Origin: Apostichopus japonicus
Lineage: Eukaryota > Echinodermata > Holothuroidea > Aspidochirotida > Stichopodidae
DNA length: 64,000 nt
Assembly: GCF_037975245.1 (NCBI RefSeq)
Contig: NC_092580.1
Coordinates: forward strand, 23,455,001-23,519,000
Direction: 5' to 3'
Shown here: positions 27,045-39,347 of the stretch, one piece after another
Layout: the number at the start of each line of letters is the position of its first letter
How positions within the stretch are numbered: position 1 is the stretch's first letter
The notes under the pieces: generated by a model
What the model was told of the DNA's origin: nothing
The model's database searches: none
Seen by the model: only the letters and a program-made list of their open reading frames with translations
Program-made: the position numbers and the translations under genes

Positions 27045-28888
27045 TGAAAAGTATCAGAAAGATTCTTGTCTTCTTTTGAAAATGCTTTGTATATGGTCAC
27101 TTGTAGCCTTGAAAGCATTACTGAATCAGGAAACTGCTACAGTACACGGAACAGGAATGTACCGTTGTATATTAAAACCCATGGTCATATATGGTTTAAC
27201 AAGTTTTAGCCCCTCCGGTTACCCCTCCTGTGTAAACATACCTGACCGTGATACTCCCCACAGGTTATAGGTTGAAGTATATCTTTTGGAAATGATTTGT
27301 ACCAGAACACACTCCCCTAAGGCTCTGTAGATAATGAATGAAAGGCAGCCTAGATCACAGTCATCCAGTATCCAGCAGAGGTGAACCGACCTTTGACCTA
27401 GCACGCTCTCGCTACTTCCCAAGTTCTTGGACATACAATGTTAGAATTCCTGCTGTGGTGTGGAGGATAGAAAGCAGGATCGTGTCACTTGGGCTTCATT
27501 TTCAGTGAAACAAAAGACGGGTTTCAGTAATGTAGGAAATGAGAGATGATTTTATGACCACATATTATTATTACTTGAAATTATGAATTGACCATCTTTC
27601 ATCAGTGTGGGGTTTTCTTAAACTATTTTTGAAATTTTCTTGGTATGATTTTTGTCAGGAACTTGACATATATATCCAATATCCCTAGCAACAATGCTGG
27701 TGATGAGGGTTTGTTTTTAACTCAAGCCCAAAATTTATTGCTTGTAAGATAATCTAACATCCCATACAGTGATTGCTAATGGTGAGGGGTGACAAAGGTG
27801 ATGCGTTTGTCATTCTCTGTCTTGAAAGGAGCTCCATCTTACTACAGTCCTAGAGTGAGGAATAGTTGATAACTTCATGCAACAACTATCACCTGTCCTG
27901 AAATAAGTTTACAACAAATAATTCAGCAGAAGATGTGTACCTTATAACCCCTCTTTCCATCTCTCTGCAATGCTGGGAATTAAGTGGAAATGGATACACA
28001 CTGCTGATTGATTCACAAGTCTATGTAATTTCAATAAACAACATCAATGTGAGTTTTGAAGCAATACTCATCACCTGTCTGTACCTTACTGATGCACTCT
28101 GACCTACCATGTTTATAATGCAATCTGGATTTCACTTTGATAGTGTCATACTTTGGTCCCTAAGGCTGCTTAAATAATTAGCCTTATTTCGTCTGCCTTG
28201 ACGCTGTGCATAATTGTAACAACGCTGTGCAGTTGGCCAGGAAACAAAATGTTGGATTCCAAGAAGTAATGTGTTTTAGCGCACCAACAAGCTTTATAGG
28301 ATAAAAGTTAAATGGAGTACCAATATGTTAAAACTGTTCCACACTTATAATGAGACTTTAATAACCGAATCAATGGAGGTAGGGGGTCTTTACAATCAGT
28401 TAAAAATATAGGTAAGGTCATTTCTTTGAAAGAAGTTGTAATTAGCCCTTTGGGAGGAAACTATTGTAGAGTACCATCCATCTTTATATCTTTATTCCAT
28501 TGTGTTTGAGATTAATTAATATTAACATAGCAGCAGGAAAGAAGGGCAAATACGTGTTAGGTCACAATTCATGCCATTCTTTAAAGACTGTGAAACCGAA
28601 TATATATTGAAATATATATATATATTGAAGCACTGCAGTAGCAACTGGTATAATTAAGTCTCAATGTCTCCCAGCCTCATCAAGTTTACATCCATGCTTG
28701 GTTGTTAAATGTTAGCTTCCATCTATGGTTTTGACAGCTTCTTTATATACAACCAACAAAGATATCAAGATAGAATTGCAACATTTGACCAGTTTCTGTT
28801 TACTGATTAACAGCCAGTATGTTGCCAGAGAATTGTAAATTAAAACATGCTTTTCATCTTTCTTATTTGTTTCCTTTCCTGTCAACAG
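27045..28888. other. Non-coding region upstream of dystroglycan exon 1
   Basis: No coding similarity was seen. Sequence immediately before 28889 becomes pyrimidine-rich and ends in a strong splice acceptor, so at least the last part is probably a 5'-UTR intron. A TA microsatellite lies at about 28602-28626. The promoter and any first untranslated exon of dystroglycan were not located. Confidence 0.5.
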
Positions 28889-29178
28889 AACATAAAACTT
28901 CATCTCAGCTTCCAGGATGAGGCGAAGAGCAAGGCATAATGTCTGATTGATTAGCAGGAAAAGGATAAAACTAAGAGAGCAAATCGTTGCCCCTGATCTT
29001 ATCCGTCTCGAGAATATTTCCTGTTCAGAATATCGCAGCCAATGAGGGAAATCTTCGGTAGTTGTTTGCAAAAACTCCTTGGAAAAACTCTTGTTTTCTC
29101 CAAGACTGTCTAGATCACTGCCGATAGAGAGGAAGCCGAACGGTTTTGTAGAAGAGCGCTCAACGAGAAGCAGAGACA
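28889..29178 (+). other. Probable 5'-UTR part of the dystroglycan first coding exon
   Basis: A good acceptor ('tttcctttcctgtcaacag', ending at 28888) precedes this segment, which runs without another convincing splice site to the ATG at 29179. This would make the exon 28889-29451, with an upstream untranslated exon elsewhere. Other AG dinucleotides downstream, such as 'catctcag' near 28908, are possible alternatives. Confidence 0.5.
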
Positions 29179-29451
29179 ATGGAGGGTATGTCGAGCCACA
29201 TAGCCTTGTGTGCATTAATAACAATGTGCTTGTGCTTGGTACAAATAAAGGCACAAGGGATGAATGCAATTTACAGGAACTATCAGCCAAATAATAATAT
29301 GAACGAAGAAACAAATAACGCGGCCGAGGGGCAAAGGTGGAAGCCATTATCCTCAAGGTGGGGCATGCCAGATGCCTCTGCTCATGTAGGGAAGGTCTTT
29401 CGTTACACCATCCCAAGTGATGCCTTCAGTGGAGATGTCGTCAGATATCAG
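29179..29451 (+). CDS. DAG1: Dystroglycan, coding exon 1 (signal peptide and start of N-terminal domain)
   Basis: This exon encodes the first 91 residues of dystroglycan, the cell-surface receptor that links extracellular matrix (laminin-type LG domains) to dystrophin and the actin cytoskeleton. The ATG lies in a good context (acaATGG). Residues 8-25 form a hydrophobic signal peptide, with likely cleavage after the Ala of 'QIKA'. After a low-complexity Asn/Gln-rich segment, residues 57-91 begin the cadherin-like Ig domain: 'WGMPDASAHVGKVFRYTIP' matches the family's 'GIPD-x-tax-VG-x-F-x-x-TIP' pattern. The exon ends in ...TATCAG with donor gtttgt at 29452, in phase 0. Joined to 39348-41546 it completes the domain. 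Vertebrate DAG1 also splits its coding sequence once, near residue 95, so exon structure supports the call. The open frame on the opposite strand (28712-29416) is not a gene. Confidence 0.9.
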
Positions 29452-31574
29452 GTTTGTCAACTTTGAATTATTTTCTCACCGTTGTAACAACTCCACTCTT
29501 GTGGGTTGTCATGGATACTATCTGAATTAACCGTATTCAACCATTAAATGAAAGATGACAAATCTGTTAGATCAGGCCACCAACATCAAGAGCTCTATGA
29601 AATTAGACGAACTCCAGAAGGTTGCATAGCAAACACATTACATTAAATTGGTATAACACAAATTTCTGTAACAGAGGAAACTGTTGATAAGTTGTGAATC
29701 AGGAACAGTCTATTGGCTGTAACCAAGGGGTAGAATTCTTAGTTAGCTCAGATCGTGTGAATAATTTACCTCCCTCCTCGTGTACCTGTCTCCAATCTAC
29801 TTTATGCTACTCAACCCAAACAAAACCCTGCCCATAATTTGGCCTACTGATTTCTATTTTTTTTTTTTTTGTCATTTTGAACAAAATCCATAAATGCTTT
29901 CCACCCAATTTGTTTGAAGTTATGATTTCACAAAATGAATTCTATTTTGATTTGGAGAGGTTTTATGAATCTTAGCTCTGGTGCTGTTTCCATTTAGTGT
30001 ATACAATTTAATCAGATTGTGGATTAATATTGGTTTTCTCAAAACAAGAAAAGTTCGAAAACATTTCAATTTTAAAATATGGAATAAATTAATGCAAAAG
30101 CAGAAGTTGAAGTGATTTGTTAAGATTTGGAATTCTTTCAGACGTGCGTGCTTGCATGGAGTGTGTACCACTAGTATCCTAACTCAAAGTAGCACTTCAA
30201 GAATGTGTATATTTTTTGGGGGCATTGTTTAAAGCAGGTATTTACTTCAACATCTATTCAAAAGCATTTACTAGTCACATGCCAAACAGCCAATCAGAAC
30301 ATTTTCAAAATGCTCTGATATCAAAGAAAATTATCACCTGAATTTGAAACTCGACTTGTCACATATCCACATCACTATTAGCTGCATTGTCATGGAGGAT
30401 TAGCTCCGAATTGTTATCAACAACTTTGACATATTTAAAGCTGTATTAAAAATACTGCATCCAGTTTTGCATAATTAACAAAAAATATCAACATCTCTCC
30501 TGAAATTTGCCTCTTTGCTGTACAACCCTCTGAGATCTTCCTCTCTTTGCCTGAATTATTTATTTGGCCAATGATGAATGTCATCTTAGCACCAGATATC
30601 ATCCTGCACATGGATTTTCCTCGGTGGCGTCGTGTGCATGTGGGTGTGAAATGTTTGATAAGATTGATAGCTGGAGTCTCCTACTTTGATTCATGACATG
30701 TCAGTGAAAAGTGAAATTGTCAAAATTCATCAATGTTCTCCGTTTGAATTACAATGTTTTCATCATGTTTAACAGGGAAGTCGGCTGTAGAGTGACATAC
30801 ACACAATATCTGTTCGCTGCTCTAATAAATTTTGAGTCAATCTTAGGATTGCACGTTTTTAGATTTAGTATATCCAGGGTATTTAGAAACAGGGTGAAGT
30901 CATGAGTGGGTGGTTGTATATTAAAACTTGTAAAAGATGAAATGGGGAAAAATTTCTCACATACATGTAGTAATGACAGCAAGAAGTTGAAATTGGATAT
31001 ATGTGTGTATGAAATGGGAAAGGAAGAAAGGCAAAACATGTGAAGAGCTATAGAAGGTATCATATCGCTATAGCGACTCAATGTATTCATGTTACAAATT
31101 CCTGAAAACTAAGAATGTTAGGGGTCAGACATGGCACTTTGTGTTCTTGACTCCTCATGCCTGCCTATCATCTCCCCCCACCCCCCCTCCCCACAGTGTA
31201 TAGCAGTTTGTACCTACTTTTACCATGCTTGCACTAGCCATAACTTACATTGCAAAAGTTTTTTTTTTAGATTTTTTATGAATATCTCATAAAGTCCAAT
31301 CTTATTAGGTACTGTACATTGTTGTGGGATGTTAATACCAAGTAGCGTCTAATGATTTAATCAGAGTTAACTGAAATGTACAATGGTAATAGCCTGGTTA
31401 ACCACTTAATGTTGAATTTAGATTGTTTGCAAGGAATAATTTATCCAGTATTGCATCAGATTGCTATACACGTCCAAAGATTTATAGCATCTTTTTTTTC
31501 ATTTACTTTGCTCCTCGCTTACCTGTCTCCTCACAACCTTAGCAACCAGTTCTACCGTGCCTTGAATATCAGAG

Positions 31575-31670
31575 TAACCTTTTTACATAGGAACCATGTA
31601 GTATTTTATATTTAGGGACAAAGGTCAGAGCTTTCAAGACTGCCAAACAGTTTTAACACTAACTTATTGC
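31575..31670 (+). repeat. Single diverged copy of the 166-bp repeat family
   Basis: The order 'tttttacataggaacc', 'tagtattttat', 'cagagcttt', 'aactgcc'-like and 'acactaa' matches the units at 20541-21206, with many substitutions and a gap. The family is therefore dispersed, and the upstream array is a local amplification of it. Confidence 0.6.
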
Positions 31671-33469
31671 AAACAGAAATTTTGTCTCATTTAAAATGGA
31701 GGCCTCCTTTTGCTTAGTATGCAAACTTTGCCAAATTTTAGTCCACATCTTTGCTGGTACAAATTCATTGCAATTATAAAGGCCACGTTAGGCCAATTGT
31801 GAGACCCATAAACCGTCAAAATTTGTACACATTGACTGCAGAACTGAATTATGGCCCTGCAGCAGATCTGTTGTACAATAACTTTGTTCAATATATCATA
31901 TCAAATTCATTTTGCTCCTACCTGAATATAGGGGGATTGTATTACTGTCAGATGCTTCTGGCCCTAGAAGAAAGTGTGAATAGCGAGGTGACCTCAACTC
32001 TCTGGTGACCTACGAATGTGTAACTGTACCATGTCGCACTAATTACTTCAACAAAATCAATTACAAAATTAGGACGTGATGGAGGTCTTACCTTTGACGA
32101 TGCAATGAAATCAACAGGGCTTAGCAAGGAAAATAGCATATATCCGGTATTGAGAGGGGACTTAAGGGGGAGAATACTCGATAGATAAGCAGTTTTAAGA
32201 TGCAGCGTGTGGTATGTAGAAAGATATATACCAGGCAAAAAGTGAGGGCGGCAGAGAGGTATTCATTTGATTGCTCAAAACACACACTTATCAGCACCAA
32301 AGTTTATGTTGCTCCATTCCCCCCCCCCCCCCCCCTCTTCTACCTCTCAATCTGAAGACAGAAGCCTTTTGGATATCATCTAAATTGCTAGATGTAACAC
32401 ATATTGAAGGAGATTAATGATGTCACTACCAGATGTAGTAGTAGTAGTAAGTTGAGACTCGTCTATCCGACATGCTCAAATCATTTAATACTCTGGGAAC
32501 TGATTCATACTACAAGCCTTTATGTGCCCTCCATTGAGCTCCATTCTATCCGACACCATCTATATTCCCATTTGAACCATCCAAGTGCCCAGTATAGCTT
32601 ACAATTCTTTGTTGCACAAGTATTGTACTTAAGTTGTGTCAACTGTGCAAGAACAAAGGCAAAAACAGTCAACATTTGTCATATCATCAGAACCATTCTT
32701 GTATTTTCAGCTAAGTACTCTTAAAAATCTAAATGCTTCTGTTAGTTTGCCTGTATTCTAAAATCAACATGATCTAATAGTAGTCCAAATAGGATGTAAC
32801 TGGTTGATCTGTTGTAGCATATAATTGTTTGAACACTCGAATATGACTGGTTTATGATTCCAATTCTTACCAATTTCCTACGATACTTGCTTTGTCTATC
32901 TGCTGACGGTTGGCAAGTCCAAAGGAGGAAATTGTGTAACAAATATTTAAGGGGCTTGTATTCATCAGCTGATGGTCAGAATTACCATCTGATAATGAAA
33001 CAGATAAATTGCCGGATATGCCTGCCATCCAGCAATCTGTTTAAATTTTATCCTTCGATGAGGCTGCAGCAAATACAGTGTCTCTCCTTACAAAGGGAAT
33101 AAATCATATCCAAAGCCTGCTGCAGTTGTAGTAATTACCAAAGCCTATAGTTAGTAATTACCAAAGCCTGCAGTTGTAATTACCAAAGTCTGCAGTTGTA
33201 GGTAATGCTAGAGTAGATATCCAGCAATAACGGGATAAAATGCCTGTTTTGCCTTCAACATTATATGTGGTTAAGTGCTTGCATGTACAGTATGCTCTGG
33301 TGGAGGGTTTGCACCCTCTCTGTAATCTCTACCACTCTATTTCTAGTATCCATACAACAACAGTTTCATAGAGTGAGTGCACCCTCTCTGCTACTCATTA
33401 TGGTGGTGTCCTCTCTGCACTGTTATCTACAGTAACAGAGAATCTGTTCCCATGATACTGTAACCCTAT

Positions 33470-33560
33470 GGTTTGTCCCTATCTTCTTCTGGTACAACTA
33501 CCCCCTGTACCATTTTCTGATATACCCCCTGTACCATTTTGTGGTATATCCACCCATCCT
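33470..33560. repeat. Imperfect 'ccctgtaccattttctga' repeats
   Basis: Two or three variants of a ~29-bp phrase ('ccccctgtaccattt' followed by 'tgatata' or 'tggtata') lie side by side. A fourth, more diverged variant follows near 33556-33600. The region is non-coding. Confidence 0.6.
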
Positions 33561-36500
33561 GTACTATTTTCTGACATACTCCCTGTACATGTTCTGGTAC
33601 AGACACATGAGCACCGTTCTGAATTCAGTCGGTTACACTTTCATCCTGGTACCTATCAAGCACTGTTCATTGGTGGATGGTTTGTATCTTCTGTCCTCTT
33701 GATATTCAACTTGGGACTCTCTTCTCCTGGTGCTCCCCCTCCTCCCCCCTCCCCCCACACATACAGCACCATTCCTTGGTAGAGACTTTTTGCCGTCACT
33801 GAAGGTCATTCCTCTCTTCTTCTGGTACCCTCCCAGCATCATTCATTGGTGGAGATGCAAGTGATTGAGTCAACACATCACCACCACATCAGTAAACTGG
33901 ATTATTGTACTTACTGCCATACATGGCATTCACCATACTGCCATACATAGCATTCACCTAAAAATTTAATTTGACAGGAGTCAATATAATTTGAGGATGT
34001 CAGTTTATTCCATATTAAAAAAGAAGGTGAAAAAAGAAGGATTTTATTCCATATTTTGTTGCTGGTACAGGTATATATATTCAGATTTTTATGGCATTGA
34101 CCTGAATACACATGCACATAATACTCTTTAAAATCTATATATAACCACAGCTCAAGATAGCTGGTTGCCCTTTTAATTGAAGAAACCAACTCGGTAATTC
34201 GGTGTATAGGAAGTATAACATTTACATGGGCACATCCAGAACTGAAGAGTCCAACTTTATCGGTTTGCAATTTTTATTTGTCAATTTCCTTGTGGAGTAA
34301 TCAATGCCGGTTTGGTCATAACTTGTCGGTAATCAAAATTTCCTACTTTGATTGATACATAATTAATACCACTAATTGTTATATACTCTGCTTTGTCTTA
34401 GGGTACTATCCTTTAACCACATAATATCTGTAAATTCTCTCTGCACACATAACGGTCAACTGGATAGGAAGCGAATTATCCAAAAGATCACACTGTTACG
34501 TGATATAAGACGTGCCGCCGGTGATACAGTGTACGGCCGGGCGTCCAGAGAGGCGGTGTACATCATCCGCTGGGCTGGATCGGGTAGCCGATCTTAACAC
34601 ACAGCCGGCTTCACAGACTTTTATGAGACACATTAGCTGGATGTAATAGAGAAGGAATGCAACAAGAATGGTCGGTATTCCGAGACGGAGCTGGTCACCA
34701 GCGTCCCACAATGCCTGGCAGTAATGTCACTACCACAGTGATTAAAGAGTTTAACCTTTTGACAACGCAATCAGCATGTGGGAATGTTGGTAGTTGAGAT
34801 GGTGAAGGATGTTCAGAGAAGAGTGACAACAAGTACCACCCACCCCAATTTACTTTGTCACCATTTTGAACCAAAAGTACCAAAATTTCAGTATGAATCT
34901 TAGATTGCACACAAACCTTTTAGAGCTTCCTTTGTAGTCAATGATTTGTCTAAATCCAGCATAAATATGTGAACGAAACACTGCGTGCCACCAACTATTT
35001 AGTCATTGTTAATTACTTAGTCAAAATTTTCTTTGAAACAACAGAGCAAACTTTTGGGAAATTTGTTGATTGATTTTTTTTTTCTGTTCTTCGTACTAAT
35101 TATTAGAAATTCTCTGGGGTCTTCTAAGGTGAGGAAATTAAAATGACATCATATTTGACTGAAGGTGAAATTTAGTTGGATGGAAACTTATACATCATCT
35201 TAATTTGATGAATCTGAAAGTGTTACTCTGAGCAATACTTAATGGAGGGTCTAGGTTTTGCTAAAGCTGAAGACCATGCTCTCACATGTGCAGGGATCCT
35301 CACATGTGCAGGGATCCTGGGGAGAACACTGGTTCACCAGTGACAGGATCCCTGGTTATGAATAAAGTTAATAAAAAAAAATAAAAAAATAACAAGTCTG
35401 TGGGGAACCCACCTATAATATTACAGAGAGTCTTTAGATACAGTAGATTGCTTCCTAACATTTGTAAACGTTTTTATCAAAGCAAAGAAAAACCTTATTT
35501 AATATATTATAAAATTTTAAATCCCCTCTAAGGCAGAGCCAGTGACAGGCCATTCAATCTAGCCAATTTGCAAGATCAGTTAAAGTATAATATACAAAAA
35601 CTTATCAGTGGCTCTGATTCTACTATCTTACCATTTCATTCGTGAGCGACGTACGTGGCCTTTTAATTCCTAAGCCTCCCTCCTCACAAGTTTTTATTCC
35701 ATTAAGTTATTTTCAAGGTGTGCCGACATCTGGCAAAATGTAGGATCAACATACAGGATTGTGTTAAGGCTTATTAATCAAGCCATACACAGGGACGTTT
35801 TGCCCACACAGTTCCCAAAACATAACTAAATACCAAAATTGATGAAGGCAAAATTAATCACAAATTTCATGGTAGGGTGTAAAAATAGTTGAGGGAGGAT
35901 TTAGTCATTCAACCTTTCAGACAAAGGAAACCCTCAAACTGCCGGTAAGCGAATATTGAATTAAATTTTTCTGCGAGTGGAGGCCAGATGGATTTAATCT
36001 TAGTCTGTTTGTCTGATTGGAAAAACCTTAGGCACCAGAATGTGAGTAAAACTGCCCAAATCCACTTAATCTAACTTGCTCAACATATGCTGTGAATGAC
36101 ATTTTTCGTTGCTGCGCCAACGACTCCCCTCCAGCTGTGAAAGCTGCTCATATTATTCCTAATGTAAAAATTACACCTTTCTCACTTACAAAGCACTGTG
36201 GAGGCCATATCCCCCTGTAAGTCATGTATGCTGGTAAAGATTTCTCGAGAACGATGCTAAGAGGCCTGTTAACATGTAACTTTATATACAGTTGTCCGCC
36301 TGCACTTAAGACCAAGGTAACCTCAAATGACAAAGGGCATGATGTGTACTACAGAAAAGAAACATTTTTAGGTACTGTTTAGCATATAAATCGAGGCATT
36401 GTAAGCATTTAGTATTGAATAAATGATGTTAATGTAGGGTCTGAGACTGAAATGAAGCAAGCATTGAGAAATAAAGGCCTTTATTTTCTAATCTACTTGT

Positions 36501-36761
36501 CACCCAAAAACATGTGCTATGCATGTGTTTTGTGTGTACTGAGTCCAATCGTCGTTTGCCTATCCTCATTATTTGAGAACAAACATTAATTCATTCTATG
36601 CTTTGATCATGGCCTGCTTCATACTTTGTGTATGCATTAGGCTCCGAGCGATAAAGTAGGAAACTTTAAGCCGGCCTCACATTGGGTAAAGTTAATTCAG
36701 TGTTGATGTCATTTCACATTAAACATGTGCACTTAAACTCATGACAATTGGAACTCATGGA

Positions 36762-37136
36762 GAGGGCGTTGTGGTCAAGTGGTTAAGGCAGTGGACTTGT
36801 GATCTAAGGATTACAGGTTCGAGCCCTGGCCAGATCATTGCGTTGTGTCCTTGGGCAAGGCGCTTTATCTCCATTACCTCTCTTCACCCAGGTGTATATA
36901 TGGGGACTTGCGAGGTAACTTGTAAATATAGTTGCATGCGCCGGTTTGTCGCTGCACACTATGGGAAGTCCCACGTGGTTGTGGTGCACTGTGGTGCCCC
37001 AGGAGAGATTGATTTAATTGTGCACACTTTGGTGTGTAGGTGTGACAAGTTACCAATGACCAGGGTTAAGCTGTAAAAGTCGTGTGAAAGGGCCTTGGCC
37101 CTGTACAAGACTGTAAACCTAAAATAATAATAATAA
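36762..37136 (+). mobile_element. tRNA-derived SINE, ~375 bp, (AAT)n tail
   Basis: The 5' part is tRNA-like and has RNA polymerase III promoter boxes: box A 'tggtcaagtgg' at 36772-36782 and box B 'ggttcgagccc' at 36816-36826. A body follows with 'gtgtccttgggcaaggcgc', a phrase I recall from many invertebrate and vertebrate SINEs. The element ends in an AAT repeat at about 37122-37136. There is no protein; the open frame through it is incidental. It sits in the dystroglycan intron in sense orientation. The length and tail argue against a functional tRNA gene. Confidence 0.88.
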
Positions 37137-38859
37137 TTCCCATTGAGGATACAAAGGAGAAAAATCACTCAAGAAAACTGAAAGTCGACAGGAATTGTCT
37201 TCCTCAGCTGTACACGTCAAGTTTTCAAGCTTTTTGAGCCCTGTTTAATTCTGTAGGTTTCGTTAATGTTTGCTTTATTGCTTAGTTTTGCATTCACCAA
37301 TCTCTTCCTAATGTACTGAAGGGCGGACACACACACACATTTGGCCATTCCCCCTGAAGGGCTTTATGCATCCATTCAGAAATGGATTTTATGTTTGTTA
37401 TTGAGTGTCCCAAAGGGGTTTTACAGAAAGAGCTCGGTAGAAATTTTGGTTATTTCATTTGAGAATTAAGATTTTATTTGGTGATCAAACATTCTACCAA
37501 TTTGATGAGGTGAGCACATAGCTCAGAAACAAAGGTGTGTTGCCTGAGGATAATAGTACAGTTACATGTCATTAACCTACAATGTTGAGTGTTTTATGAT
37601 ACTAGCAGTACCTGATAACACAATTATTAGCCAACCGTGGAGAACAGTGAATAGTCTTAATAGAAACCACTGTGGAGGGGGTTATTGCAGATCATTCTGC
37701 TGATGTTCAGTTGCAGAGGTCCACAGTTATACTCTCGAGTCAGTAGGGGGGTACCTTGGAGTAGTTCTGATTGTATTTAACAAATTCTCCGATCGTATCC
37801 AGTTAAATCCAACCTTACTAGCAGGACAGATCCCACTGTAAGTATATAGCATTGAATAGGATTCTAACATGTGGCTCTTGCATAGGATCTCCAACACAGA
37901 ATACGAACCTAACATGCTAGTACAGTATGGTACTTGTTGTACTGTTAGTACAGTTTAATACAATCTCACTGCTTGAATATTTGTCCCCAACACATAATGT
38001 AGTACTACCCGAAACAAATCTGTTGTTAGCGAAACAGATCCCAGACAAGTTTTCTACTGTCGTGTAACAGCTTGAGAACTTTTGGGTAGACTTGGTAGAG
38101 GCACAGTGTATTAAAGGTATGCTGAGTATAAAGCCTATTCTCCTATTTCAGTATTGCTTTACCTTCATTACCTCTGAATATTTTAACATTCAGTTCAAAT
38201 TGATCTTAAACCAAAAGCTACCTAACACCAATAGAAACCCTATTGTCAATGCAAATGCCACTTTGAGCTAAACTATAAGTAACTATAATAAGCTTCTTTT
38301 GTTAATCATGAATATAAACATATTGATGTATACTATATATATTTTTTTCCCATGACTACCCTTGTATTGAAGACACTTTTTTTTATTAATCAGTTGGGAG
38401 ATAATAAAGGCCCTTATTACAAAACCAGGTGGTGCTTTTCTTTGTGTTTTCAGGATTTAAATTTCTTTGAGTCATCAGTCAAATTGTCATCAAGAGCTGA
38501 TTGAACTGAAATTCTGCAGGAAAAAAAATGTCAAATTCAAAAGAATTTCTATTTTAGTCAAATTCTATCGCTGCATTTGTATACTCCCCGAGGCCTGTTC
38601 TGTCAGGATCGTTTCAGGCCACACTATAAACTATACAGATTTGTAGCAACTGTGTGTCTCATTGAGTCTTTGGTTGATGGTTTATCCATTGTCTAGTTTG
38701 TTATTGCCCTCTTAACACTTACTGGCAAGTTGTTTGCTGTATCAAATTGGACAAACAAAGTGAAAAGAGTAAAAAATTCACAGTGGATTCAATTCATGCT
38801 TGGTATATGGATCTGTCTTTAATATTAAGTACCTGCACAAGAATACTATTCTTTCCTGC

Positions 38860-39045
38860 GAAGGTTAAAGGTCTTTTGAGGTCAAAAGAGGTCAAAGTCT
38901 AAAAACCTTGTAAGCACAATTACTCCAAATGTACATCTTTGTCCATACTTGATATGTAGATCCCCTTGGTGCGTATCAAGAACCCTATTGAAATTGGTGG
39001 AGGTCAAAGGTCATTTGAGGTCAACATAGATCAAAGTGTGAGCCG
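38860..39045 (+). repeat. AGGTCA-bearing dispersed repeat just upstream of dystroglycan exon 2
   Basis: Two tandem partial units carry 'gaggtcaaa', 'aaccttgtaa.cac', 'catacttgatatgtagatcc' and 'aagaaccctattgaaattgg'. A perfect AGGTCA-a-AGGTCA direct repeat lies at 39001-39013, about 335 bp before the exon. It is the same family as 11000-11310 and 25545-25720. Confidence 0.65.
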
Positions 39046-39347
39046 TAGGTTAATATAGCTCTGATTAGCGTGTACACTTGATAAATGAAAAAGTATGGCT
39101 TGTATGACAAACTTCTTACTTGATCAGTGATTGGTTGATCCGCTATGATGCAAGAATCTTGCAGATCAGTAATTGTCAACACATAAGACAAATTGTGTGT
39201 AGTGTGACTGTTTAACATTCTCGTGCAAAATGTGGCCAGGAATGGCTCAGCCACTGGCCGGAATGTTAGCACTTGATGGATGCCTGTAAAATGTTGATGG
39301 ATCCCACTGTTAACTAACCTCCCTATTTTATCTATTTGTTCTTTCAG

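Larger units (their letters stand above)
29452..39347 (+). other. Dystroglycan intron, 9.9 kb, phase 0
   Basis: The donor is gtttgt at 29452 and the acceptor is 'tgttctttcag', ending at 39347. The intron holds no other gene I can support. It contains a diverged copy of the 166-bp repeat (31575-31670), a C run (about 32321-32335), a local imperfect repeat region (33470-33560), a CpG-richer patch (34495-34600), a SINE (36762-37136) and an AGGTCA-bearing repeat (38860-39045) close to the acceptor. Long first introns often hold regulatory elements, but I cannot point to a proven one. Confidence 0.85.

Noticed and set aside
28712-29416. A 234-codon open frame on the minus strand overlapping dystroglycan exon 1
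   Set aside because: It is antisense to a clear coding exon and its probable 5' UTR, crosses the probable splice acceptor, and has no recognisable domain.
36762-36836. A functional tRNA gene
   Set aside because: The promoter boxes are present, but the cloverleaf is poor and the sequence runs on into a SINE body with an AAT tail.
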